Assembly: GCA_037178975.1 (NCBI GenBank)
Contig: JASJZH010000004.1
Coordinates: 806,001-870,000, forward strand
DNA: 64,000 bases
Reading direction: 5' to 3'
Origin: Oscheius tipulae
Lineage: Eukaryota; Nematoda; Chromadorea; Rhabditida; Rhabditidae
Made by a program: the position numbers and the translations under genes
Shown here: one piece after another, positions 36,891-47,800 of the stretch
Layout of the letters: every line of letters begins with the position of its first letter
Position numbering within the stretch: position 1 is the stretch's first letter
The notes under the pieces: generated by a model
Database searches by the model: none
The model's input: only the letters and a program-made list of their open reading frames with translations
What the model was told of the DNA's origin: nothing

Positions 36891-39574
36891 ATGAGCCCGA
36901 AGGGGCATAGCTTATCCAAATTTTGTCGTGCAGTACAAGAAACGCAAGTGAGAATTGAGTATGAAAGAAAACATAGGGTATTCGGAAATGCTTGTGAGCA
37001 TGACTCTTCCATGCCATGCTTGGGAGAGAGCAAGAAAGAAAGAGCAATGTTTCAACGAGGGTATATAAAAATTGTTCAGTGCTTCAGTGTGCTTAGAAGA
37101 TGTCCCCTGGGACAAAATATTCTAACATTAGAGTAGCAAACTGCTTGCCCTTTTCACATTTTACCGGGAACAACAAAGTAAAAACATTATTGTTTCACTT
37201 GAAAAGTATATCCAAACTTCGGTACTAAAAGTTGCTGTTTGGCGAGAGAGAATTGGAACCAAGAATTGTAAATTTGCACTTTCCGTCGAAGCCAGCTTGA
37301 GATTGAGAACTGTTCACGGTCCGATAAACACTGAAGAAGAGAGAACGGGACAGATAGACAGGAGAGAGTAAGAGGGGCTGGGATGGGCGTGGTAATCTCC
37401 ATGACTATGATGACTGCTTCGGTCGTATGAATGGCGCGGAAAAACAAAGAGGACGGTGATTATGGCAGGCTAAATTCGAACAGAGAGAGAAGGACACAAA
37501 CATTGAACAGAATTCTTCTACTACTGTTTGGAATTTGCTGTGGGAAAGTAACTTTATCCGCGACAAGCAAAATAACATGACTATTTCCGTCATTGGAATG
37601 AGCTGTAGGTGAAGAAAGTGGAGCCGTGAGAGTGGGAAATGTTGGATGGTGAAAAATGCCTTGTGAAAAGAAAAGAAGAGAGAGAGAGGGCGAGGAACAG
37701 TGAAACAGAGAGACAGAGAAAGAGAGAGAAACAAAGAGACGGGGAAACGGAGACACAGAGAGACAGATACAGAGAAACAAAGTGACAAAGAGATAGCAGC
37801 GTAGTCATACTCCTGATTCTCCGTAAAAACAAGTTCTTCCAGGATGCTAAAATTACTCCCAGTTCACGCTTTTTTTTTAATATCTGCCCTTTTTCTAAGG
37901 AAACAATACGCTTGACGTTGTCGAGTCTGTTGACGACGGTAACAGATAGAGAAACTGAGAGAAAATAGCAGTAGGGGATTACTGAACGCGAAAACATGCT
38001 CAAAGGGCAAGGAACTGGATTTTGGGAAAAGACGGCAAGTTGAAATTGAAGAAGAAATGAAGATTCCAGATGACCGGTTCTTTCCTTGCAGGACTTTGTT
38101 TTATGGCTAGAGTGAAACAAAAGTATAATTAACAGTTCCCAGTAGTTAGTCGACCAGGCTAAAAAAAAAAAAATCGAAATGTTTCAAAGGGTAGGTCAAT
38201 AGGGGAAGGGCATAAGGCTCGACAATACGTAAAATACATAGAAAAATGAAACTTGGAAGAAACAAACCGTAAACACTCTAATTTTCAATGGTATCCCAAT
38301 ATGCTTCAGCCAGTAGGTAAACCAAATGAGTCTTTAACTGTAGGTTTTCATCAAGGATCAGAAAATAAAACACAAACACAAAGGTTCTGCTCCGAAAAGT
38401 TCTCATTTCCGGGGAAATCTGAAATTACCAAGCAAAGAATAGAAATAGTGGATGGGCACCAGATTCGACAATTCGTTGAGATTCAAGTCGATTTCAATTA
38501 CAATTTATTACGATACCAACGTATTCACGTGTGTTAGTTGATGTTGTTTCCACAGGGCTGGATCTTCCCTTGCCACTCTGTTCTAACAGAAGAGAAGCAG
38601 TTACTCCATCGTGGTCTTCCGCCACCAGCGAAAATCTATTTTCTCGCAGCCCACCTTTCTCGAGTATCCAAAGCTTCCTTTTTCTACACTAGCCATTCTT
38701 TGGTACGACGATCTAGCAGCGCGTTTCCGAGCATTTTTCTTAGAATGCTAGAAACTAATTTTCAGCCAGAAGATGAAATATGGAAGGAACAAACTTCCAC
38801 ATTCCATTGTCGCAAACGAGTTAAACATGTGTAACCGAAGATTCTTGCTCTCGTCATTGTTCGGTGCCAAACTCCACTCCCCCTCACTGTAAGACACCCA
38901 CTGGAAGTGACGAGAGTGTAGAAAGAGCTGAGTAAGACTAGACTGCTCAAAGTACCGGATTAATCCGAAGAATTACCTTACAGACTGGGCAAAAAGGGAT
39001 GCAAGAACTGGCAGGATAAGATTAATTAGTAATCAGGAGAAAACTTTGGAACGGGTTCGGGTCGATGGGGGAAACCTAAAGTGAAGTATTTTCGTCCCAC
39101 TAAAGTTTTTCACATCTGCTGAGAACTTTCAGACACCTTAGGAAGGAAACGAAACACAAAATTTCAAACAGATGAGTGAAATGGTTGTCAACAGGATAAG
39201 ATTACTAGATTGTCTTTCAAAATATTCGGAGACTCTTAGGTAATTATTAAAACAAAAAAAAGTTTCAAAGACATGAGTGATTGTTATTTTTGTAATAGAG
39301 GAAAAAAGCAATTACCTCAAAAGATTCCAAAGACATTTAGAGAAGATATGAAACAAAAAAAATTCCCAAACAGAGCTCTTTTGCAAAACTATTCCACCCT
39401 ACCAAAACAAAAAGGTGGTTGTTCTCGAGAAACCGTGTCGAACAGCCTTTGTGAAGCCTAGCGTTGAAACCAAAAGTATGCAGTGCAAACTTGCATCGAA
39501 TATGGCTTCAATCTATCATTCTATGCTCTAGAAGGTATGTTTGACAGTATATTGGCTTGTTCTTTCCAGACATG

Positions 39575-39775
39575 CGCCTTAGGCCCGGAAAAGATCGGGC
39601 CGGGATGGGTTGAAACCATTTTCACCGCACAGGAGGCGCAACAGAAATCAGCCATCTAGGGCTCAAGGTAGTATTTTTTCATTTTGCAATGTTCAGCAAA
39701 GTTGTAGCATTTTTTCTGCTTTACAACTTTGCAGAACATTACGAAGCTAATAAATACAACCTTGGCCTCTCTGGT
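39575..39775. repeat. Family A repeat, copy 3
   Basis: ATGCGCCTTAGGCCCGGAAA, GGTTGAAACCATTTTCACCG, and an inner CAAAGTTGTAGC facing CTACAACTTTGC-type pair match copy 1 in the same order. Left half better kept than right. Confidence 0.65.
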
Positions 39776-40344
39776 TCTATCTACGATTTGAGCAATTCTC
39801 GAAAGGCTTCAATTCTCGAGTCTCTACTTCTAACATGTTTCCCTCCTGGCATATATACTAGGGAAAAAAAGTATATTTGGGATTCCTACAATATCTGGCT
39901 ATTGTGGATATTTTAATCGTAGAAGTTTATCCAAGAACACATCATACAGACTTCTGTTAAACACTATTGAGAAGAAATTGAAACATAAACATTTCAAAGC
40001 GATACTCATTTTTTCTGTTTCACGCTGTTCTATTAGCTCGCACCTGAAAGTTGTATCAATTATTCATTCAAATAAAATGGTAAATACAAAACTTCTCTAT
40101 AAAGACGTCTTGTCCAACTATTCGGAAACACTCATTTTCCTTGCCCCTGATACAATAGCATTGTGAAAGAAATGAATTGTGAGACGTAGTGTAGCATATC
40201 GACATCAGTGCTGGCATGACTAGATTGTTCGTCTACTTTTCCGACATATTTAGGCAAGAAATGAAACAAAAAAGTTTACAATACGTGGCATGTGTTTTAC
40301 TTCTTTTTATCCGCTTACACCACGAATATGAACTAAGACTAATA

Positions 40345-42178
40345 TGCTACCAGTCGTCCCGTGTGGCACAGTCTTCATATCTCTGTCTCTCCCTCTCAGC
40401 CTCTCTTTCTGTCTCTGTCTTCTTTTCTCTCTGTCTCTCTTTCACTGTCTCTCTGTCTCTTTGACTCCATGACTCATTTCCTATCTTCCATATTCCTCCT
40501 ATGCACCTGAAGTCTTAGCCGTCATTTTGGGCCACTCTGTATATTATTCCAATCCCCAACTGACTCATAGCAGCTGGACAAACTGTCTCCCTGTCTTTCT
40601 GTCACCAAAACAGTTCCAAAAAGAGCCCTCATGACTCAACGAACCCGTTCTTTTTCCAAAAAAAGCCAGGTGAGAGACCCTCTCTCCAAATCGGCTTATG
40701 CTCTTTGTTGACCTTCTGTTGTGTTCCACGGGGGCCCGCGTGACTTTTCTCCTGCCACGTGTGGTATCTCTCTTTCTATCTTCCTTTCGGGTCTGACCAA
40801 ACAGATGGGTCCCCGCCCCCTGTCGTTTTTATAAAGAAGAGTCCGGGAGAACAGACCAGGCAACAAACTTTCCACAACTCTGACTACTAAAGGATGTCCA
40901 AGGTGGCGAACCCTGTGCTGTTCTGGGTCGGAGAAGACGTAGAGGATCCGATCGAGAGGACGAGGGAGAGGGAACAGGGTGAGTTTTTGTTTGTTTGTTT
41001 TCGTTTCAAAATGTCGTGAACTTGAAAGAAAACTGAATTTTGCACAACTTGAAAGATACTGCCAGTAAATTACAACTGTTTCGAGTCGCAAAAGAGAAGG
41101 TTCCACTTACACTGAACAGCGCAGTTTCCTCAACCGTCCTTTACTTGTTACCGAGGCACAAAAGTCATTGATGATTTTTTGAAATCTTTCTTTGTTTCAC
41201 CAATTGAATACATTTGGCAGCTACTCGCATAGACTACTCGCAAAGACTAGACGTTGATGGTGCCTTTTGTTTTCTCTAAAGGGTGAACTTCATTGAACTT
41301 TGGGAATATGGCTGAAAACTAGTACAGACAGTTACACTAACTAGGGAAGGGTTTTAGTTGCCCGCGGGATATCAATACGAGGTAGGTGTCATTCGAAAGG
41401 GTATCGAAAATGATGGTGTTTCCCAAATTTTCAGCTGCGAAATGGATGTCTGCTGTCCTCTGGAGCTTTTCCCGTTTCCAGATTTTGAGCTGAATTTGCG
41501 GCAAAAAATGTCGGATTAACCCCGAAAAACAAAATGCGATTGTCTATTTCTTACGTAACGGCTTCTAATAGAGGTTTTGCGGTATACCGTGTTCACAATT
41601 TGTGGTGCATCCAAAAACTTTCCACCTTTGGCTGGAAAGCTAGGAACAAAAACCTAGTCTAGCATTTTCCTAATGAGCTTTCACTGAAACATTTCCAAAA
41701 AAAAGCTACTGCATCTCTAATTCTCCCTTTCTTTCAGAGCTCCAATCCCGTCGTCTCCGAATAGTCCAGCCGACCTACTTCATCAAACTCGAGACCGTTT
41801 TCGAGGACACTCCCCTCCAATTCAAAAACAAGCGATAACCGGCTCCGGAATTCGTGATAAGAGGAGGAGCAAAAACAACTATGTGCCATATATTTGTACC
41901 TACTTGCACCAGAAGATGGTGGAATATTCGCAATCTTGGACGGAATGAGTGCAAAGATGTTACTCGGTAATAAACATTTTTTCAATAGACCGATCGATGA
42001 AAGTTTACTGTACCGGAAGATAGTTCAGTGAAACTTTTTTCCCTTCAAAATCTATCGAACGACGGGAAATCGGTTGTTAGTCCTGGCTAAATATTAGGGA
42101 AACATGAAAAAAGTTTTGGACATCCTTTAGTAGTCAAAACGACTCGATGGGGCAAACATGGGACAGCGTTTTTCTCGA
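40345..42178 (+). repeat. Segmental duplication, parent copy
   Basis: About 1.8 kb closely matching 60167-62085 (mostly above 90% by eye outside a replaced middle block near 41340-41640). It spans the whole 61-aa gene with its promoter, intron and AATAAA. The left boundary GCTACCAGT is shared by both copies; sequence before it differs. The right boundary is near the shared CAGCGTTTTTCTCGA. Confidence 0.85.
40894..41838 (+). CDS. Small gene, 61-aa protein of unknown function
   Basis: Two exons: 40894-40978 and 41738-41838, joined in phase 1. The product begins MSKVANPVLFWVGEDVEDPI, continues with an Arg/Glu-rich link (ERTREREQ) and ends with LQSRRLRIVQPTYFIKLETV followed by a short charged tail. 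No signal peptide, membrane segment or known motif. A TATA-like TTTTATAAAG lies about 65 nt upstream, and AATAAA is at 41969-41974. The 759-nt intron holds 21U-type motifs (for example 41195, 41685). A frameshifted copy lies at 60697-61712 inside the duplicated segment, which shows that this copy is the intact parent. Function unknown; the small size leaves some doubt that it is coding. Confidence 0.62.
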
Positions 42179-42442
42179 AAACCAAAAGTTTCATTTGGGC
42201 TGTGGCTACCTTGGACAAAGATAACGCCATAGGTGTATAAGGTAGATTACGTGAAAAACACTGCACCATCTTTGCGCCCCAGTTGTTAGTTCTGGAATAT
42301 AACTATTAGGTGAAACAGTTAGTTACTGGCTCTGAAACATGAATAGCTAATGAAAGATTTTTCTGTTACCAATCTCGAAAAGTAAATAAGGCTGCATTGA
42401 TAGCAGTTCAGAAATGAAAATATGGAGACAAGGTCAAACATA

Positions 42443-42505
42443 TTCTGCTTACTTTCATGCTGACAGATCGAACTGTCAGCATGAAAGTAAAACTGCATTC
42501 GTATT
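42443..42505. repeat. Foldback element shared with 63654-63695
   Basis: Arms TTACTTTCATGCTGACA and TGTCAGCATGAAAGTAA flank GATCGAAC. The right arm and its extension (TGCATTCGTAT) recur at 63654-63695 near the window end. Confidence 0.7.
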
Positions 42506-42959
42506 TAAAATAATTCAAGAGATTCGGTATTCAAGCAAGAGTCCATCGAGAACTATAGAAATAGTTATTCACTACCGTTATTCATTTAATGTAACAAATT
42601 TTTTTCCAAGATCCGTTCAACATTTTTCTGAACCAATACCTCCTTTGCATATAGTATTTACCCCCCCCCCCCTTTCTTACTCATTTCTAGAAAAAAATTT
42701 GTTCTTTACTTGTCAATTATGAACCAACCCACGATTATCTCTCTATCTCTCTCTCTCCCAAAGATTTTCTGCTCTGTTTTCGCGTTCAATAACAGGTCTC
42801 TTCTATCCTATCAACTTTTGCAGATAGGCAACAATCGGCGGGGACATATCACGTGGCCACCACTGGCCGATAGGAGAGAAAAGCACCCAACACAAACTGT
42901 GTAATGTTTTGGATGTGAGGAGATGAAAAGAAGAAGATGGAGAGTGATAGGGGATGGGT

Positions 42960-43135
42960 GCACGTGGGGGACGAGGCTCAAATATTTCTCTCCCATACAA
43001 TCTTGGCAATCTAGGACATCCATACCCATATCATCTAGGTATCCGTACTGTCATTCCGTACCGTCTCGGCAACCAGAAGAAGTCTCTCCCGTACTGTATC
43101 AGCAATCACAAGACGATTCACCCGTACAGTAAAAA
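42960..43135 (-). repeat. Family C array, field 3 (inverted)
   Basis: Cores TCTCCCATACAATCTTGG, ATCCGTACTGTC, CCGTACCGTCTCGGCAA, TCTCCCGTACTGTATC and CACCCGTACAGT are the reverse complement of the cores in fields 1 and 2, again about 20-45 bp apart. Confidence 0.65.
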
Positions 43136-44862
43136 TAAAATAGAAGTTTCAAATACTATTGGAGCAGTAAAAAGTTAAAACTAGTGTATGGAAGAAACAT
43201 AAAAATTCATAGACAAAACTTCATTTCTCTCTTTTTTTTCAAGTCTACATGGATGAATCAGTTGTGCTTCAATTGTACGGTTCTTTTATTCTTGCCGTGA
43301 AATAGCTTTCCATTGAAAACTTTTTGCAAAATAAAACACTTTTTGCAAAAAAAGGCCTACAACCAAGTCCGACACACTTGTTTTTTAGAGGTTTGAAAAA
43401 AATGAAGTACTCATCATATCTAGATTTCAATATGTAAACGGTGAAACAAAAACATTTGAGAAAGTATGTGACGAGCATTCTCATTCGCACCCTTCATGTC
43501 CCCCTTCCCACGATTTAGTCCGGGGTCAATCTCCAAGAACCAGAGAGTACATAAAAAAGCAAAAAGCTGGTATTACCTCATTCGAATTCTTCCTGATTGG
43601 CACTAGCATCTGTATGTTTTAGCTAGTTTATATATAGTCGAAATCACTGCATTGTTCAACAAATCTCACCTTTTTTTCTGAAGAAACAGGATGATTCTCT
43701 GTCTCTGTTTTTGCGTCTTTCTGTCTCATCTCTCTTTTTCTATCTGTCTCTTTGGCTCCCCCTGTCCCTCTATTTCTCTGCCTCTCATCCCCAGAACTAT
43801 TCGTAGCATCTTCCTTCTTCAAGAATGAGGATTACTCGTCCCGTTGGGACAAGAGTTGCCTGGTAACAGAAAAGGCGGAAGACAAGAAGCGCCTGTTGAT
43901 TATCATCTTGTCGTCAGGAGGTCCCGTTTTCTTCCCTCTGATTTTCGTCATCCAGATTAGTCGAGCAGACAAAAGTTGTCGTGTTTTTGTCTCAAAGATC
44001 AGTTTCTTTGTTTTCTGAGTGTATTGGAACGGCGGCAAAATATCCGAATTGGGGTGATAATTTATCACGAGTTTTAGTTTTGTCTATGCCTAAGCCGTTC
44101 TAATATTGAACAGCTTCCTAATATGAAACTTGAAACAAAATTGCACATATCGGTTTTGAACATTAGGGCTTGCTCCTTTCTTCGAGATACAATGAAGCAG
44201 TGAAACATTTTTTATGCATAGATTTTACATAATGACTGGTGTCCGAGTATTACCGCCCCCTTTCTTGAAACCTTTTTGTAATAAGATTCTATAACCTTAA
44301 AGTTCCTCAATGACATAGAGTATACCTTCAGCTGGATTCTTTTACGTTGTTTGTGAAGCAATTTTGCTTTTTCACAGCTCCAATTTTCTCAAATCAAACC
44401 CTCCTTTTCTGGAATGGCTGTCACAGCAAGGGTGTATAGAAATAGTGAAGTACTCTTTTTTCGACTATAAGTTTCTCAGCTGTGTCTGTATCACTTCAGA
44501 TTTCAGAGCAAATGAATAGCTCTTTGACTTATAACTAGTATTTAAAATCCAACACTTTTTCTGTCTTTCTGTCTCTCTCCCTATCTTTCTGCCTCTCTGT
44601 CTAGTTTGTGTATATTGTATGTGCTTATTGTTCCGCTCCTCAACCACCCTTTTAATACTTCCCGACCCTGTCACGATCTAAAAATATTCTCTTTTTGCCA
44701 ATTGAACCCGTTGCACATCATGAGATTATCCTACTGTTTGTACGGACATGTGCATTATCTCTTCTCTACTTAAAAATGCCATTTTGTTTGCGGGAACACC
44801 TCTTAGCTTCGAAAGCCGTAGGCAGATTTCAGACGGTCTCATTAATATAGAGAAATCCAAGT

Positions 44863-47800
44863 ATGGGATGCTGTGAGTCGTCCGTCTGCTTCGACACCGA
44901 TTCAATTCCGAAGAAGGATGACAAGTTTGTCACTGTCAAGATTCTACTATTGGGTGGGTTTTATTAAATAACATGACGAATGAACTGATGTATCGAGCAT
45001 TTTGAGAAAATTTGACCTAATATGGTTCAGGTGAAACAAACAGTATAACTTTTTTTGGAGAAAGAGAGACTAAAATGTTTCAATGTTTTTTCCTAAACGA
45101 GACTTTTATGCAATGTAACAATGCTAGAAGGTTTTTATAGTGGATGCTATCAATGTTTCGACTCCAATGGTTAGCTCTTTTCACATTTAGATATGGAACA
45201 TCTTTTTCGGTTTCAGGTTGGCTCTAAGATCTGAGGCGGCTTGCCCTCTTTATTTGTTAGACCATGCATTTGTTTTGTGAAAATAGTGGAATTTGCAATA
45301 ACAAAGCACCCAACCCTTTCTTTTTTTTTTCTTTTTTCTATTCTTAGTAATGCCTCAAAAATGCTCTGTAAGTGCTTTTAGGTTACTGTTCGTAGCTAAG
45401 GTTTGAAGCAGAATTGTTTCAAACGGATAGATTGACGAAAAGTTTTTGGTTTCAAAGCGGACATATAATCGTAATAGATTAAAATGTTTTGGAATACCGG
45501 TGCAACTATTTTCGAATTTGCTGAACAATCTTTTCAACTTTTTGAGAATTCTGCCCAAATAAGAACACTGAGACATAAATGCTCTCCCAAATCAGATCGT
45601 TCCCATTACTTTCTAGGTCAGATCGTTCCCATTACTTTCTCTTCCAAAAATAGTGAAATTTCCAAGAAGGTAGTGAGCGAAAGAGAATCAGTCTCTGCCT
45701 GTTTACTTCGTACCAGTAGACTTCGGAAGCACAACAAAGTTGCAGGTTATTGAAAATCCAATATTTGGCACATAGAAAAAAATAACAATGTGATGTTTCA
45801 ACCTGTCTAAAACCAGGATACTACTTGTTCGACTTCGTTCAGTTCTTGTTTGCTTCAGTTGCCCAATTTTCCCAGTTGTTTCATATTGTCCACGGATACC
45901 AGTTCAGTTCTGTCTTATAAAACCTGAAACAAAAGAAAGTTCGAAACATAGAACTGTAGAAACCTACTTCATCCAAACCATATAACCAAAGAAGTTCAAG
46001 GTATCTAGTTTTTCCGACGCAGCGGCTACAGTATAAAAATTTCTCGCGTTTTATGAATTTTATGGATCACAAACTGTTTTCTAGTAATTATCTTGCAACG
46101 AGAATCTCCAACTAAGCGCGGTTCTTCTTCTGTACTATAAGTAAGAACACTGAAACAAACAAAAATGTTTCAGGAGCCGGCGAATCCGGGAAGAGCACCA
46201 TTCTGAAGCAGATGAGGTACGCTTTTCCTGCTAACGTGACGCTCTCACCCAATGAGGTTTCTGAGTTGCGGGTACAGAACGTCACGTTTTCCTTTAGTTC
46301 GGGTTTTACCCGAATAAAGGGCTATTAATCCGAAGTGGGAGGAAAACCATATATCTATAGGCTTAGTGTCGCTATACCATTATCTGATGCACAGCATAGC
46401 CGCTAGGTTTCCACCCGAAGGCCGGAGCCAAAATCCTCGTAAGGCTTCTTGGGGCAAACTTAGGGGCTAAGCTGTGTATCAGGTAATGGTGTAGCGGCGC
46501 TAAGCCTATGGATATATTGTATCCCTGGATTAAAAGCCCTTTAGTTCGGGGGAAAACCCGAACTGAAGGTAAACGTGACGTTCTGCACCCAACAAGAACC
46601 GGGACGTGCTGCATCCACAACTTCAGAATCCTTATCGCGTGCAGAACGTCACGCTTCCGCTTTTACTTATCTTTACCCATATCCATTTCTTCAGGATCAT
46701 TCACAAAGACGGTTTCTCGATTAGTGACAGGATAGCCAGAAAGCCGGCTGTCTACACCGATGTTGTGAACTCTATGATCTCGCTGATTCAAGGGGGTCTG
46801 CAGCTGAAAATGCACGGAATTAGGGAGAACGTATTGGTGAGAGCTGTTCGAGATCTAGCTTTGGAATTTTGGTATATACCGAGAATAAATAAAAAAAGCC
46901 TGAGATTACTCTAGTACCACGTCAACTTTTGTTTCACTTTTTGGATAAAAACAAGGAAATTGTTGAGTGACCAATACTTCTTGGGTAAATCAATCATTTC
47001 TCTTTCAAGGAATGCTAGGAGTTCATCACCAAAACCCCCCATGATCATAAAAAAGATCAAGTTTCACCTCCTATCAATCTCGGCAGTACCAATTGAAACT
47101 TTTTCAGGACTCCCTACAAGTTTTACGATCAGTAGCCAGTAATAATATCGAGTCTACGATGCCTCAGGTTGGCCAATCCTCTGCCTAAAAACCGTATTTT
47201 GGGCGTTCAGCATATAGCCGACATAATTCAGTCACTCTGGGATGATCCAGTCATGAAAAAGGTCTACGAAAGGAGGAACCTTTTTCAAATCAACGATGCT
47301 GCAGCATAGTGGGCTTTTCTTCGAATTTCGAGGAATGGATAAGGCACTTTAGAATTGGTTAATAGGAACCGGTGAAGGTCCACTGTAAAACTTGATTGTA
47401 CACCAAGTTCTGGCTGTTTTCTGTTACATTGTTTCAAAAAGACTACTTGTGGCAAAGCTTGTGGAAAATTGCTAGTTTGAATAAAAAGAAACAGAGACAG
47501 ACACGTCCCACCGATTATATTACCCAAAGCCGAGAAGTGGTTGTTGTGTCTTTGGGGGGACACAATCTGAATATTCTAGAAAGAGCAGCGTGGGTTTTAT
47601 AAACTTATTTAGGCAAGGAGATTAGAAAGAAGGGGGCAAAAAGGGAGACAAGAGAAACAATTCCCCAAAAATAGGGAAGCGAAAGAGGGTCCGCGCGAGG
47701 TACGGTAGTACTCGTGGCGGGGCCCACTCGTTAGCGCGCATTCAAATTGAGCCAGACTCTACAGTGGTTGACTAGTAAGGCTGTGGAAAGCTCTAGCTTC

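Larger units (their letters stand above)
35345..40893. other. Gene-poor stretch with minisatellite and repeats
   Basis: No convincing gene. Holds a degenerate minisatellite (36420-36890), a GA-rich low-complexity run (37675-37795), a family A repeat (39575-39775), a CTGTCT-rich run (40378-40460) and about ten 21U-type motifs. Frames at 38253-38537 and 38538-38834 are adjacent and the second follows TTTCCACAG, but neither shows a domain. Confidence 0.5.
41839..44862. other. Gene-poor stretch before the second G-alpha gene
   Basis: Contains a C12 tract (42661-42672), a small foldback (42443-42490), an inverted family C array (42960-43135), CT-rich runs (43690-43790, 44560-44605) and five or six 21U-type motifs. 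TTTCAG ending at 44832 is the probable trans-splice acceptor of the next gene. No gene seen. Confidence 0.5.

Noticed and set aside
37405-38120. Minus-strand frames up to 176 codons with Leu/Ser/Val repeats
   Set aside because: They translate a GA/CT microsatellite; composition is an artefact.
38253-38834. Two adjacent plus-strand frames of 94 and 98 codons
   Set aside because: The second follows an acceptor-like TTTCCACAG but neither resembles a known protein and they do not join in one frame.
40696-41106. 136-codon minus-strand frame, repeated at 60499-60807
   Set aside because: Present in both duplication copies but antisense to the small gene's promoter and exon 1; the second copy is frame-altered, so no sign of selection.
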